Source: Roseomonas marmotae
Lineage (GTDB): Bacteria > Pseudomonadota > Alphaproteobacteria > Acetobacterales > Acetobacteraceae
Direction of reading: 5' to 3'
DNA: 64,000 bases
Assembly (NCBI RefSeq): GCF_017654485.1
Contig: NZ_CP061091.1
Coordinates: 3,501,233 to 3,565,232 of the forward strand
Shown here: in pieces, positions 1 to 9,147 of the stretch
How positions within the stretch are numbered: position 1 is the stretch's first letter
Layout of the letters: the number at the start of each line of letters is the position of its first letter
Notes under the pieces: generated by a model
Seen by the model: the letters and a program-made list of their open reading frames with translations, nothing else
What the model was told of the DNA's origin: nothing
Databases searched by the model: none
Program-made: the position numbers and the translations under genes

Positions 1-140
1 ATTGCCAGGGCCGCCGGGGCATGCCTACCCCTCTCCGGAATGGTTCGGGTGTGCACCGGGCCGGCTTTACCGCTAGGCTGCCTTCAGGAACAGGACGGTT
101 GCCACAGGCGGCACCCGTGGCAGGACTGCAGGACAGGTGA

Positions 141-746
141 ATGCGGGACGTTTCGGGGCAGCTTCAGCAGGGCATCCGCTGGCATTTGCGGCAGTCGACC
201 GAGGAACAGCACGCGGGCGTGGACATGCTGGGCAGCCGCTTCCCGCTGGAGACGCCGGCGGGCTACCGGCGCTTCCTCCGCGCCCATGCCCGCGCCCTGC
301 CCGCGCTGGAACAGGCGCTGGAGGAGGCCGGGATCGCCGGGCTGCTGCCCGACTGGCCCCGGCGTTCCCGCCGTGCCGCCCTGGCGGCCGACCTGGCCGC
401 GCTGGGCGTCGAGCCGCCGCCCCCCCTGCCCTTCGGGCCGCCGGCCAGCGCCGCCGCCGCCCTGGGCGCCGCCTATGTGCTGGAGGGGTCGCGCTTCGGC
501 AATGGCATGCTGCTGCGGCAGGTCAACAAGGCGGCCGGCCCTTCAAAACCGGCCGCCACAGCCTATCTCGGACATCAGGTGGCGGGAGAGGGCAATGCCT
601 GGCTCGCCTTCCTGGTGCGGCTGGAGGACCGGCTCGCCGATCCGGCACTGTGGCCCCAGGCCACCGAGGGCGCCCGCGACGCCTTCCGGTGCTTCCACGC
701 CGCCCTGGCCGCCGAACAGGCGGAGGACACCCCGCTTCATGCGTGA
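141..746 (+). CDS. bphO: Biliverdin-producing heme oxygenase (BphO type)
   Basis: A 201 aa protein of the heme oxygenase family. It opens heme to biliverdin, CO and iron, and here probably supplies the biliverdin chromophore for the phytochrome encoded next. The N-terminal stretch TEEQHAGVD holds the likely proximal heme-ligand His24, and a central glycine-bearing segment (EGSRFGNGML) follows. A GGACAGGTGA ribosome site sits directly before the ATG. The stop overlaps the phytochrome start by 8 bp, so the two are translationally coupled. No membrane segment is seen, so it is cytoplasmic. Confidence 0.9.
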   Translation: MRDVSGQLQQGIRWHLRQSTEEQHAGVDMLGSRFPLETPAGYRRFLRAHARALPALEQALEEAGIAGLLPDWPRRSRRAALAADLAALGVEPPPPLPFGPPASAAAALGAAYVLEGSRFGNGMLLRQVNKAAGPSKPAATAYLGHQVAGEGNAWLAFLVRLEDRLADPALWPQATEGARDAFRCFHAALAAEQAEDTPLHA

Positions 747-3315
747 CCCTGCTCCGCCACCGCCGATACAGGCCCCCCCGGTCGAGATCGACCTGACCAA
801 TTGCGATCGTGAGCCGATCCATCTGCTGGGCGCCATCCAGCCCAATGGCTTCCTGATCGCCACCTCCTCGGAATGGCAGATCCGCCGGGTCTCGGCCAAT
901 GTGGAGGAGTTCCTGGAGGAGCCGCCCGAGGCGCTGCTGGGACGGCCGCTCTCCGAGGTCTTTAGCTGGGAGGCGCTGCACGAGATCGGCGGGCGGCTGC
1001 ACATGCTGCGCGGCCCGGATGCGCTGGAGCGGCTTTTCGGCGTGGCGCTGCGCGATGGCGGGGCGCCCTATGACCTCGCCGTGCACATGGTGGACGAGCA
1101 GATCGTCATCGAGGCCGAGCCCTCGGATCTCGAGGACGGGCTGGAGGCCAGCACCACCGTCCGCAGCATGATCGCCCGCCTGCAGCAGGCCGACGGGATG
1201 GAGGGCCTCTGCCGGGAGGCGGTGCGCCAGATCCGCGGCCTGACCGGCTTCGCCCGCGTCATGCTCTACCGCTTCCATCACGATGGCGGCGGCGAGGTGG
1301 TCGCGGAATCCGCCGCCAGCTTCCTGGAGGCCTTCATGGGCCTGCGCTTCCCGGCCTCGGACATCCCGAAGCAGGCGCGCCAGCTCTACGAGCGCAACTG
1401 GCTGCGGCTGATCAGCGACGCCGATGCCGCCCCCGTGCCCATCCTGCCGGCGCGGGACGCCGATGGGCAGGTGCTGGACCTCTCGCTGAGCGTGCTCCGC
1501 AGCGTCTCCCCCATCCATATCGAGTACCTGAAGAACATGGGGGTCGCCGCCTCCATGTCGATCTCGGTGCTCCGCAAGGGCAAGCTCTGGGGGCTGATCG
1601 CCTGCCACAACCCCGAGCCGCTGCGTATCCCCTTCGAGCGCCGCACCGCCGCCGAGCTTTTCTCCCAGATCTTCTCCCTGCAGCTGGAGAGCCGGGAGCG
1701 GGAGATCGAGCTGGCGCGGGAGGCGGCGGCCAACAAGGTGCACAACCGGCTCATGGCCTCTCTGGGCGCCATGCGCCCGGGCAGCCGGAGCCTGACCGAT
1801 TTCCTGGACATCCTGTCCGAGGTGCTGCCCTGCGACGGCATCGGCCTGTGGAGCGCCAGCGGCACGGCGCTGCATGGCCATACGCCCACGGCCGAGGAAT
1901 TCGCCGCCCTGATCGGCTTCCTCAACCGTTCGGCCTCGGGCACCATCTTCTCCACCCACCATCTGGGCAAGCTGCATGAGCCCGCGCGCGACTATGCCGA
2001 CCGCGCCGCGGGGCTGCTGGCCCTCCCCCTCTCCCGTGCCCCGCGCGACTATCTCGTCTTCTTCCGCCGGCAGGTGGCGCATGCGGTGACCTGGGCGGGC
2101 AACCCTAACAAGCCCGTCAGCCTCGGCCCCAACGGCATCCGCCTGACCCCGCGCAAGAGCTTCGCCGCCTGGCGGGAGACGGTGGAGGGCCGCAGCGAGG
2201 CCTGGACCGAGAGCGACTTGCAGATGGCCGAGCGGCTGCGGATCTCGCTGCTCGAGGTGGTGCTGCAGCTCTCCGACATGGCGGAGCAGGAGAGGCGCGT
2301 GGCGCAGGAGCGGCAGGAGATCCTGATCGCCGAGCTGAACCACCGTGTGCGGAACATCCTCAGCCTGATCCGCGGGCTGGTGAAGCAGAGCCAGGGCAAT
2401 GCCGCCACGGTCGAGGAATTCGCCAAGCTGGTCGGCGGCCGCATCCAGGCCCTGGCCCGGGCGCATGACCAGATCACCGCCGATAAGTGGCAGCCGGCGC
2501 CGCTGGCCGACCTCGTGATGGCCGAGGCCGCCGCCTATCTGGAACACAAGGCCGACCGCGTCCTCCTCTCCGGCCCGCCGGTGCTGCTGGACCCGCAGGC
2601 GCATACGACCATGGCCCTCGTCATCCATGAGATGATGACCAATGCCGCCAAATACGGCGCGCTCTGCGACCGCCACGGCCTTGTCCGCATCACTTGGCAG
2701 CGGCTGCCCGAGGGTGCGCTGGAGATCCTCTGGACGGAAGAGGGCGGCCCCCCGGTGCAGCCACCGAGCCGCAAGGGCTTCGGCACCACCATCATCGAGC
2801 GCGCGGTGCCGCACGACCTGAAGGGCGAGGCCGAGCTGCGCTATACGCTGGGCGGCATGCAGGGCCGCTTCGTGCTGCCTGCCGCCTATGTGCATGACGC
2901 CGTCCCCCGCCCGGCCGAGGAGAGCCCCCAGCCTCTCCGCGAGGTGGAGGAGGAGAATGTCTCGCTGGCGCTGAACATCATGCTGGTCGAGGACAACCTG
3001 CTGATCGCCATGGATGCGGAGGATCAGCTCCGCCGCCTCGGCGCGGCCTCGGTGGAGGTGGCCTCCAACGTGCAGGCGGCCCTGCAGATCATCTCCCGCT
3101 CGCCGCCGGATATCGCGCTGCTGGACATGAACCTCGGGCGGGAGAACAGCTTCCCCGTCGCGGATGCGCTGACAGCGCGCGGCATCCCCTTCGTCTTCGC
3201 CACCGGCTATGGCGAGGCCAGCGCCTTCCCCGAACGATTCCGCGACGCGGCGGTCATCAAGAAACCCTATACCCAGAACGACATCCGGGCGGCGCTGCTG
3301 CGGCGGCTGGCCTGA
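739..3315 (+). CDS. bphP: Bacteriophytochrome hybrid HWE histidine kinase with C-terminal receiver
   Basis: An 858 aa red/far-red light sensor. In order it has a short N-terminal tail with Cys22 (in LTNCDREPIH), the expected biliverdin attachment site; a PAS_2 domain (about 15-120); a GAF domain (about 140-310) with the hallmark PASDIP motif; a PHY domain (about 320-500); an HWE-type kinase with phospho-acceptor His535 in ELNHRVRN; an ATPase domain; and a receiver domain (about 740-858) with phosphoacceptor Asp796 in LLDMNLG. The start at 739 was chosen because it lies in the heme oxygenase stop and the longer upstream frame overlaps that gene. The output partner is not encoded next to it. 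HWE kinases in alphaproteobacteria often feed the PhyR general stress pathway, which also lies in this window, but that link is inference. Confidence 0.95.
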   Translation: MRDPAPPPPIQAPPVEIDLTNCDREPIHLLGAIQPNGFLIATSSEWQIRRVSANVEEFLEEPPEALLGRPLSEVFSWEALHEIGGRLHMLRGPDALERLFGVALRDGGAPYDLAVHMVDEQIVIEAEPSDLEDGLEASTTVRSMIARLQQADGMEGLCREAVRQIRGLTGFARVMLYRFHHDGGGEVVAESAASFLEAFMGLRFPASDIPKQARQLYERNWLRLISDADAAPVPILPARDADGQVLDLSLSVLRSVSPIHIEYLKNMGVAASMSISVLRKGKLWGLIACHNPEPLRIPFERRTAAELFSQIFSLQLESREREIELAREAAANKVHNRLMASLGAMRPGSRSLTDFLDILSEVLPCDGIGLWSASGTALHGHTPTAEEFAALIGFLNRSASGTIFSTHHLGKLHEPARDYADRAAGLLALPLSRAPRDYLVFFRRQVAHAVTWAGNPNKPVSLGPNGIRLTPRKSFAAWRETVEGRSEAWTESDLQMAERLRISLLEVVLQLSDMAEQERRVAQERQEILIAELNHRVRNILSLIRGLVKQSQGNAATVEEFAKLVGGRIQALARAHDQITADKWQPAPLADLVMAEAAAYLEHKADRVLLSGPPVLLDPQAHTTMALVIHEMMTNAAKYGALCDRHGLVRITWQRLPEGALEILWTEEGGPPVQPPSRKGFGTTIIERAVPHDLKGEAELRYTLGGMQGRFVLPAAYVHDAVPRPAEESPQPLREVEEENVSLALNIMLVEDNLLIAMDAEDQLRRLGAASVEVASNVQAALQIISRSPPDIALLDMNLGRENSFPVADALTARGIPFVFATGYGEASAFPERFRDAAVIKKPYTQNDIRAALLRRLA

Positions 3316-3441
3316 GGCGGGCCGGGGAGGCTAACGAAACCATCCCTCGGAACATTCCGCCCGCGAAGTCACGGTCCGCGTTGGCGGCGCGGCCCTACCT
3401 TCCTATATGGTGGACAAATGATGACACGCCGGAGAGAATCG

Positions 3442-4422
3442 ATGCGACGTTCCGCCAGGTTCCTGGCCGCACTGGCCATGCTCGCGCTTGTGTTTGGACC
3501 CGCCCTGGCAGAGGCGCGGCCGGGTGGCGGCTTCAGTTCGGGTAGCCGCGGCTCGCGGAGCTTCAGCCCGCCCCCCGCCACACGCACCATCCCCAATACC
3601 ACCCCGCGGCCCTTCGACCGCAGCGCCACCCCGCCGACGCGCCCCGCCGCCCCGGCGACGCCAGGCGCCGCCGCGCCGGCCCGTGGAGGCATGTTCGGTG
3701 GCGGCTTCATGGCCGGCATGATGGGCGGCCTGATCGGCGTCGGCCTCGGCGGGCTGCTGTTCGGCAATGGGCTGTTCGGTGGCATCAGCGGCTTCGCTGG
3801 CATCCTGGGCCTGCTGCTGCAGGTGGCGCTGATCGTCTTCGCGGTTCGCTTCGTGATGAAGCTGATCCGCAACCGCCAGCAGCCCGCCATGGCCGGCGGC
3901 CCGCGCCCGCAGGCCGCCGCTGGTGGTCCTGCCCCGGCCGGCTCCTACGCCCGGCAGATGCAGGACGGCCGCCCCATGGGTGGCATGGGCGCCGGCGGTG
4001 CCCCCGCCGGAGTGCCGGTGCAGGTCGGGCCGGCCGATTTCCAGGCCTTCGAGCGGCTGCTGCGCGACATCAACATCGCCTGGACGCGGCGTGACGAGCC
4101 CGCCCTGGCCAGCCTCGCGACGGCCGAGATGGCCAGCTACTTCCGCAGCGACCTGCGCGATCTGGCCGCCCGCAACTGGCAGAACGAGACCCGCGACGTG
4201 AAGCTGGAGCAGGGTGACCTGTCCGAGGCCTGGCGCGAGGGCAATGCCGAATACGCCACTGTCGCCATGCGCTTCAGCCTGGTGGATGTGACGCGCGACA
4301 TGAGCAACGGCGCGGTGGTGGAGGGCGACCCCGAAAGCCGCAAGACGGTGTCCGAGCTCTGGACCTTCGTGCGCCAGAACGGCGGCGCCTGGCGGCTCTC
4401 GGCCATCCAGCAGCCCGGCTGA
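3442..4422 (+). CDS. Tim44-like domain protein, exported or membrane anchored
   Basis: A 326 aa protein with an N-terminal signal segment (MRRSARFLAALAMLALVFG, then ALAEA). A proline, glycine and alanine-rich linker follows, then a glycine-rich hydrophobic segment around residues 85-140 that is probably a membrane span. The C-terminal Tim44-like domain (about 190-325) begins near DFQAFERLL. In bacteria such domains sit at the membrane and their function is poorly defined. I prefer the ATG at 3442 because GGAGAG lies 5 nt before it; an in-frame ATG at 3418 would add 8 residues. A strong terminator follows at once, so it is the end of its transcript. Confidence 0.85.
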   Translation: MRRSARFLAALAMLALVFGPALAEARPGGGFSSGSRGSRSFSPPPATRTIPNTTPRPFDRSATPPTRPAAPATPGAAAPARGGMFGGGFMAGMMGGLIGVGLGGLLFGNGLFGGISGFAGILGLLLQVALIVFAVRFVMKLIRNRQQPAMAGGPRPQAAAGGPAPAGSYARQMQDGRPMGGMGAGGAPAGVPVQVGPADFQAFERLLRDINIAWTRRDEPALASLATAEMASYFRSDLRDLAARNWQNETRDVKLEQGDLSEAWREGNAEYATVAMRFSLVDVTRDMSNGAVVEGDPESRKTVSELWTFVRQNGGAWRLSAIQQPG

Positions 4423-4442
4423 AGCCAGGCACAGAGCTAAAG

Positions 4443-4478
4443 AAAAAGGGACATGGGCCGCCGCCCATGTCCCTTTTT
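4443..4478 (+). terminator. Rho-independent terminator after the Tim44-like gene
   Basis: An 11 bp GC-containing stem (4448-4458 with 4463-4473), a 4 nt loop, and flanking A5 and T5 tracts that extend the pairing. The symmetric A and T tracts mean it could act in both directions. Confidence 0.9.
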
Positions 4479-4561
4479 CGTGCGCGGGTGATTCCGGGAT
4501 GGGACGGCCCGGCGGCATCGTCTATGCAGAAGGCTACTTCCTGCGCCCTGAGAGACTGCCA

Positions 4562-4945
4562 ATGTCCGGCTTTTCGGCCCATGACGAATACGAGTTTGGA
4601 GATGGCCACTCCGCCGGCCGTCGCTGGGCGGCGATGGCGCTGCGGGCCCTGGCCATCGTCTTCTGGGGCCTCGTTACCTTCGCCCTGACCTTTGCCGAGC
4701 TGGTGGCCGAGGTGGTGGCGCCGCTGCTGCTGATGCTGGGAGGTCTCTGGTGGGCGCTGACGCAGATCATCACCGCCCTGCCCGTGCCCCCGGAGATCCA
4801 GCCGATGCTGCGATCCTTCCCCACCCAGCTGGTCGCCGCCGGGCATGTGCTGACGCCGACGGGGCTGATCGTGCAGGGGCTGTGGCTGCTGGCGGTGGTT
4901 GCCGCCTGCCGGACCCTGAACGGGATCATCGCCAAGCAGACCTGA
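4562..4945 (+). CDS. Small inner membrane protein of unknown function
   Basis: A 127 aa protein that I do not recognise by family. It has two or three hydrophobic spans: around residues 25-65 (ALRALAIVFWGLVTFALTF and onward) and near the C-terminus (LIVQGLWLLAVVAA). The N-terminus is acidic and cytoplasmic-like. The start at 4562 keeps GAGAG about 8 nt upstream; an earlier in-frame ATG at 4499 has no visible ribosome site. It ends 5 nt before the proposed start of the lipid kinase gene, so the two are probably co-transcribed and the protein may act with that kinase at the membrane. Confidence 0.7.
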   Translation: MSGFSAHDEYEFGDGHSAGRRWAAMALRALAIVFWGLVTFALTFAELVAEVVAPLLLMLGGLWWALTQIITALPVPPEIQPMLRSFPTQLVAAGHVLTPTGLIVQGLWLLAVVAACRTLNGIIAKQT

Positions 4946-4950
4946 GCTCC

Positions 4951-5901
4951 TTGGACCGGCTGACGCCCTTGCGGCTCTGCGTGCTGATCAATGCGGGGGG
5001 CGGTTCGGTGCTGGCCCAGGACCCGCAGCCGGCGCTGCGCGAGAGCTTCGCGCGGCACGGGCTGGAGGCCCATATCCAGATGCTGCCCGGCTCCGAGCTG
5101 GAGCAGGCGGCCCGCGCCGCCCTGGAAGAAACCGGCCCCGGCCGCCGCTACGATGCCGTGGTGGCCGGTGGCGGGGACGGCACCATCGGGCTGGTGGCGG
5201 GGATCATGGCCGGCACGGGCCGCGCCTTCGGCGTGCTGCCCCTGGGCACACTGAACCATTTCGCCAGGGATCTCGGCCTGCCGACGGATATCGACGGCGC
5301 GGTGCAGGTCATCGCGGCGCGGCAGCTTCAATCTGTGGATGTGGCGGAGGTGAACGGGCGGGTCTTCGTCAACAACTCCTCCATCGGCCTCTACCCCACC
5401 ATGGTGGTCGAACGCGACCGCCAGCGCCGCCGCGCCGGCTGGGGCAAATGGCCGGCCATGGCCCTGGCCTTCTGCAAGGTTGTGCTGCGCTATCCGCTGC
5501 GGCGGGTGCGGGTGCGGGCCAATGGCTGGAACCGGCGCTTCCGCACGCCGCTGATCTTCATCGGCAACAATGCCTATGAGATCAGCCTGCCCCATCCGGG
5601 CCGGCGCGCCCTGCTGAATGGCGGGCAACTCAGCCTCTTCATCCTGCGCAGCCGCCGCCCCTGGGGGCTGGCGAGGCTCGCGCTAAGGGCCATAACGGGT
5701 CAGCTCAGGCTGGAGCGGGATTTCGAGAGCCACATGGTGACGGAGGCCGAGATCACTTCGCGCTCCGCCTGGATGCGGGTCTCGGTGGATGGGGAGGTGG
5801 CGCCGATGCGCCCGCCCCTGCTCTATCGCATCCGCCCCGGCGCCCTGCGCGTCTTCGCGCCGCTGCGGGAGCGGGTGGGAGAGGACATCAAAAGCATCTG
5901 A
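4951..5901 (+). CDS. Diacylglycerol/lipid kinase family protein
   Basis: A 316 aa protein of the DAGK catalytic family (YegS/LCB5 type), which phosphorylates a lipid hydroxyl with ATP. The diagnostic nucleotide-binding GGGDGT lies in VVAGGGDGTIG, followed by PLGTLNHFARDL, which is typical of the family. The C-terminal half (GNNAYEI, VDGEVAP) matches the second lobe. The start is the TTG at 4951, just after the stop of the upstream membrane gene; alternatives are TTG 4969 or GTG 4981. The substrate cannot be told from sequence. Confidence 0.88.
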   Translation: MDRLTPLRLCVLINAGGGSVLAQDPQPALRESFARHGLEAHIQMLPGSELEQAARAALEETGPGRRYDAVVAGGGDGTIGLVAGIMAGTGRAFGVLPLGTLNHFARDLGLPTDIDGAVQVIAARQLQSVDVAEVNGRVFVNNSSIGLYPTMVVERDRQRRRAGWGKWPAMALAFCKVVLRYPLRRVRVRANGWNRRFRTPLIFIGNNAYEISLPHPGRRALLNGGQLSLFILRSRRPWGLARLALRAITGQLRLERDFESHMVTEAEITSRSAWMRVSVDGEVAPMRPPLLYRIRPGALRVFAPLRERVGEDIKSI

Positions 5902-6016
5902 TCCGCCCGGCCATGGCAGCAGAGAGCAGGCCTTCCGGCGACGGACCCCCGGGGGCGTTCCAGCCAGCGGAGGCCTCCGGATGGAGGACCGGCGCTGGCC
6001 GGAAGGACGCCGGCCG

Positions 6017-6175
6017 TCAGCGATACTGCCAGTCGTTATCCGTCTCCGGCATCTCAGCCACCACATCGGTCAGCACGATGGAGACAAGCTGGTCCGCCGT
6101 GGTGCCCATCGCCGTCGCCTTTTCCTCCAGGCTCTCGGCGATCTCGTCAGGAAGCTCGATCTTCAGTTCCGTCAT
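6017..6175 (-). CDS. Small protein with ribbon-helix-helix-like pattern
   Basis: A 52 aa protein starting MTELKIELPDEIAESLEEKA and ending DNDWQYR. A short beta-strand pattern (ELKIELPDEI) followed by two helices is the shape of MetJ/Arc/CopG-type DNA-binding proteins and of the antitoxins that use them. No toxin gene lies beside it, so it is an orphan. GGTGGAA stands 3 nt before the ATG. The fold assignment is by pattern only. Confidence 0.6.
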   Translation of the reverse strand: MTELKIELPDEIAESLEEKATAMGTTADQLVSIVLTDVVAEMPETDNDWQYR

Positions 6176-6312
6176 GATTCCACCCGCTTCATTCCACGCA
6201 CCCGGTCAAAACGCATCCCGCCCCCCCAGGATGCCGGGCCGGCAGCAAAAATTCACGTAAAAAGAATAACTTACCCCGAAGAAAGTCGATCCGCTGAAGG
6301 ACCTCCATGGCC

Positions 6313-7626
6313 TCAGGCTGCCGGCATGCCCGCCGGGCGCGGCCCGCCGGCCATCCAGTCCAGCAGTTCCACCGTATGCACCGCCGGCATCCCATCCTCG
6401 CCGCCCAGCTGGGTCAGGCAGCCGATATTGCCGCTGGCCACCATCGACGCGCCGGTGCGGCGCAGATTCTCCAGCTTGCGCTCCCGCAGCTGGCCGGCGA
6501 TGGCGGGCTGCATCAGGTTGTAAGTGCCGGCGCTGCCGCAGCAGAGATGCGCCTCCGCCGGCTCCCGCAGCGTGAAGCCGGCGCGGGCCAGCAGCTGCTT
6601 CGGCGCGGCGGTGATCTTCTGGCCATGCTGCAGGCTGCAGGCGGCGTGATAGGCCACCTCCAGCCCCGGCGCCGGGCGGCTGGGCTGGTAGCCGAATTCC
6701 AGCAGGACCTCGGAGATATCCCTGGCCCTGGCGGAGACGACGGCCGCCTTTTCCGCCAGTTCCGGCGCCTCCGTACGGAACATGAAGCCGTAGTCCTTGA
6801 CGGTGGTGCCGCAGCCCGAGGCGTTGATGACGATGGCATCCAGCCCCTCGCCCTCGATCTCCCGCGTCCAGGCCTCGATATTGGCGCGGGCCAGCGCCAT
6901 GGCGGGGTCGTGCTGGCCCATGTGGTGGTTCAGCGCGCCGCAGCAGCCCTGCTCCGCCGTCACCACCACCTCGATTCCCATGCGGGTCAGCAGGCGGATG
7001 GTGGCGGCATTGATGGAAGGCGCCAGGACCTTCTGCGCACAGCCCGTCAGCAGCGCCACGCGGCCGCGCCGGGTCCCTTCGGCGGGGTGGATCTGCGGGC
7101 GCGGGGTCCCGGCGGCCGGTGGCAGGCTGGTGGGGGCCAGGGCGAGCATGGCCCGCAGGCGCTGCGCCGTCATGGAGGCGCCGGGGATCAGCCCGCGCAG
7201 CGGCCGCGCCAGCGAGGCGCCCCGGAGCGCCAGCCGGAAGCGGCCGGGATAGGGCAGCAGCATGCCCAGCGCCCGGCGCAGCATCCGCTCCGGCCAGGGG
7301 CGGGTATAGGTCTGCTCGATATAGGTCCGGGCATGGTCGACCAGGTGCATGTAGTGCACGCCCGAGGGGCAGGTCGTCATGCAGGAAAGGCAGGAGAGGC
7401 AGCGGTCCACATGCTTCACCACCTCGGGGGTGGCGGGCTTGCCGCCTTCCAGCATGTCCTTGATCAGGTAGATGCGGCCGCGCGGGCTGTCCAGCTCATC
7501 GCCCAGCAGCACGAAGGTCGGGCAGGTGGCGGTGCAGAAGCCGCAATGGACGCAGCTCCGCAGGATGGCATTGGACTCCCGCGTATCCGGGTCCCTGAGC
7601 TGCTCGGGGCTGAAGCTGGTCTGCAT
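6313..7626 (-). CDS. glcF: Glycolate oxidase iron-sulfur subunit
   Basis: A 437 aa subunit of glycolate oxidase, which passes electrons from the FAD subunits to the membrane chain. Two ferredoxin-type 4Fe-4S motifs are visible: CVHCGFCTATCP near residue 26 and CLSCLSCMTTCP near residue 75. Two CCG domains follow (TAEQGCCGALNHH and HLCCGSAGTYN). The frame stays open 72 codons upstream, but the extension is arginine/proline-rich low-complexity sequence and the family begins near MQTSFSPEQL, so 7626 is the start. It follows glcD and glcE in the same direction after an unusual 318 bp gap. Confidence 0.95.
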   Translation of the reverse strand: MQTSFSPEQLRDPDTRESNAILRSCVHCGFCTATCPTFVLLGDELDSPRGRIYLIKDMLEGGKPATPEVVKHVDRCLSCLSCMTTCPSGVHYMHLVDHARTYIEQTYTRPWPERMLRRALGMLLPYPGRFRLALRGASLARPLRGLIPGASMTAQRLRAMLALAPTSLPPAAGTPRPQIHPAEGTRRGRVALLTGCAQKVLAPSINAATIRLLTRMGIEVVVTAEQGCCGALNHHMGQHDPAMALARANIEAWTREIEGEGLDAIVINASGCGTTVKDYGFMFRTEAPELAEKAAVVSARARDISEVLLEFGYQPSRPAPGLEVAYHAACSLQHGQKITAAPKQLLARAGFTLREPAEAHLCCGSAGTYNLMQPAIAGQLRERKLENLRRTGASMVASGNIGCLTQLGGEDGMPAVHTVELLDWMAGGPRPAGMPAA

Positions 7627-7944
7627 CCTCTGGCGTCTCCTCTGCCCGATAGCCTGAGGGCCCGCGTGGCGCCGCGCAAGTCCGGGCACATGCCCCGGCG
7701 CCGCCACGATCCCGCCCCACCAGGGCCGCGGGAGGCCCGCAACCTCCGCCCTCGCCGCAGCCACGGCAGGCGCCCCGCCGGGCCGGCCACCGCCCCCGTC
7801 CTTCCCCCAGAGGTACGGTGGCTGGCGACCCTGCGGGGCCATTTCCGCGCTTAACCTTTCCGCAGAGCCTCTGGCCGCAGAATGGGCGGGCCGCAGGAAA
7901 GATCCCCGCCATGTCCGCCCAGCCCGCCGCCACCGGCTGAAGCC
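7627..7944 (-). other. Gap between glcE and glcF without a supported gene
   Basis: This 318 bp stretch is very GC rich. I see no convincing reading frame with a ribosome site, no RNA gene and no strong terminator. It may hold an independent promoter for glcF, but I cannot point to good -35 and -10 boxes. Confidence 0.4.
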
Positions 7945-9147
7945 TCAGCCGCCCGCGCGCATCCGGCCAGGGTTCAGCACACCGGCCGGGTCCATGGCCG
8001 CCTTCACCCGCGCGGCGATGGCGGCCAGCGGCGCCGGCTCCTCCGGCAGCACCGCCACGCTGGCCCGCAGCGCATCCGGCGCGCGGAAGAGCATGAAGGT
8101 GCCGCCCGCCCCGGCGGCGGCGCGCATCACCGCTGCATGGGCGGCCTCGGTGGCGGGCCCGGCGGCCCAGATCAGCCCGCCGCCCCAGTCCAGCAGCAAC
8201 CGGGCGCCGAAAGCGGCACGAAGCGCCTCCGCCACCGCCGCCCCCGCCCTGGGCCGGACCGAGAGGCGCCAGACCGCCTCATGCTCCGCCACCGGCCCCA
8301 GCGGGCCTGCGTCGCGCACCTCCTGCCAGAGCGTGGCCGAAGCCTCTCCCTCCAGCAGGCGCAGCGGCCCGAAACCGCCGAGCAGCCCGCGCAGGGCGCT
8401 GCCGCGATGGGGCAGGAACTCGGAGAAATCCTCCAGCCGCAGCAGGGCCGTGGGGCCGGAGAGGCCCCGCGCCGCGTCACCCTCCGGCAGGAGCGCCGCC
8501 CCGGTGACACCGAAGGGGCTGCCCAGCCCGGCCGCCAGCACCGCCACGCCGCGCCCCAGCGACTCGACCGATATGGCCAAGGTCACCGCCGCCTCGGCGC
8601 GCGGCAGCACCTTCAGGGTGATCTCGGTCAGGATGCCCAGCGTGCCATGGCTGCCCGCCAGCAGCTTGCGCAGGTCCAGACCCGTGACATCCTTGTGCAC
8701 CCGCCCGCCGGAGCGGATGACCTCCGCATGGCCGGTGACGGCGCGCACCCCCAGCACATGGTCCCGCGTGGCGCCGCTCGCGAAGATGCGGCGCGGGCCG
8801 GTCAGGTTGGTGGCGACGATACCGCCGAGCGTCGCCGGCGCCGTGCCGCCCATCAGCCGGGAGACATCGGGCGGCTCGCCGATCAGCATCTGCCCGTGCT
8901 CGGCCAGCGCGGCCTCGATCTCCGGGATCGGCGTGCCCGCGCGGGCGGAGAGCACCATCTCCGCCGGCCTGTAGAGGGTGATGCCCGTCAGCCCGCGGGT
9001 GGAGAGGCCACGTGCCGCCTGCACCGGGCGCAGGCTGGCGCGCTTGGTGCCATGGCCCTCCACCGCCAGGGGCGCGCGCTCCGCCACGGCCGCGCGCACC
9101 GCCTCGACCACGCCCGCCTCGTCGGGCGGGACATAGAAGCCGCTCAT
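7945..9147 (-). CDS. glcE: Glycolate oxidase FAD-binding subunit
   Basis: A 400 aa FAD-linked oxidase of the VAO/PCMH fold. The N-terminal FAD-binding domain contains LAVEGHGTKRA and the glycine-rich run SRLMGGTAPATLGGIVATN. The C-terminal part (VLNPGRM) is typical of the family's end. Its ATG overlaps the glcD stop by 4 bp (ATGA), so the two are translationally coupled. Confidence 0.93.
   Translation of the reverse strand: MSGFYVPPDEAGVVEAVRAAVAERAPLAVEGHGTKRASLRPVQAARGLSTRGLTGITLYRPAEMVLSARAGTPIPEIEAALAEHGQMLIGEPPDVSRLMGGTAPATLGGIVATNLTGPRRIFASGATRDHVLGVRAVTGHAEVIRSGGRVHKDVTGLDLRKLLAGSHGTLGILTEITLKVLPRAEAAVTLAISVESLGRGVAVLAAGLGSPFGVTGAALLPEGDAARGLSGPTALLRLEDFSEFLPHRGSALRGLLGGFGPLRLLEGEASATLWQEVRDAGPLGPVAEHEAVWRLSVRPRAGAAVAEALRAAFGARLLLDWGGGLIWAAGPATEAAHAAVMRAAAGAGGTFMLFRAPDALRASVAVLPEEPAPLAAIAARVKAAMDPAGVLNPGRMRAGG

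Noticed and set aside
40..738. N-terminal extension of the phytochrome frame
   Set aside because: It overlaps the whole heme oxygenase gene in another frame and is low-complexity Pro/Arg sequence; the ATG at 739 fits the family.
523..2895. A 790-codon open frame opposite the phytochrome
   Set aside because: Composition is that of a shadow (His, Gln, Arg rich) and the opposite strand carries intact, motif-rich genes.
3349..3375. GGAAC upstream of the Tim44-like gene
   Set aside because: The second half is CGGT at a spacing of 18, not CGTT at 16-17.
6307..7854. A 515-codon open frame opposite glcF
   Set aside because: It mirrors glcF on the other strand, has repetitive Arg/Gly/His composition and no ribosome site; GC-rich coding DNA leaves such shadow frames.
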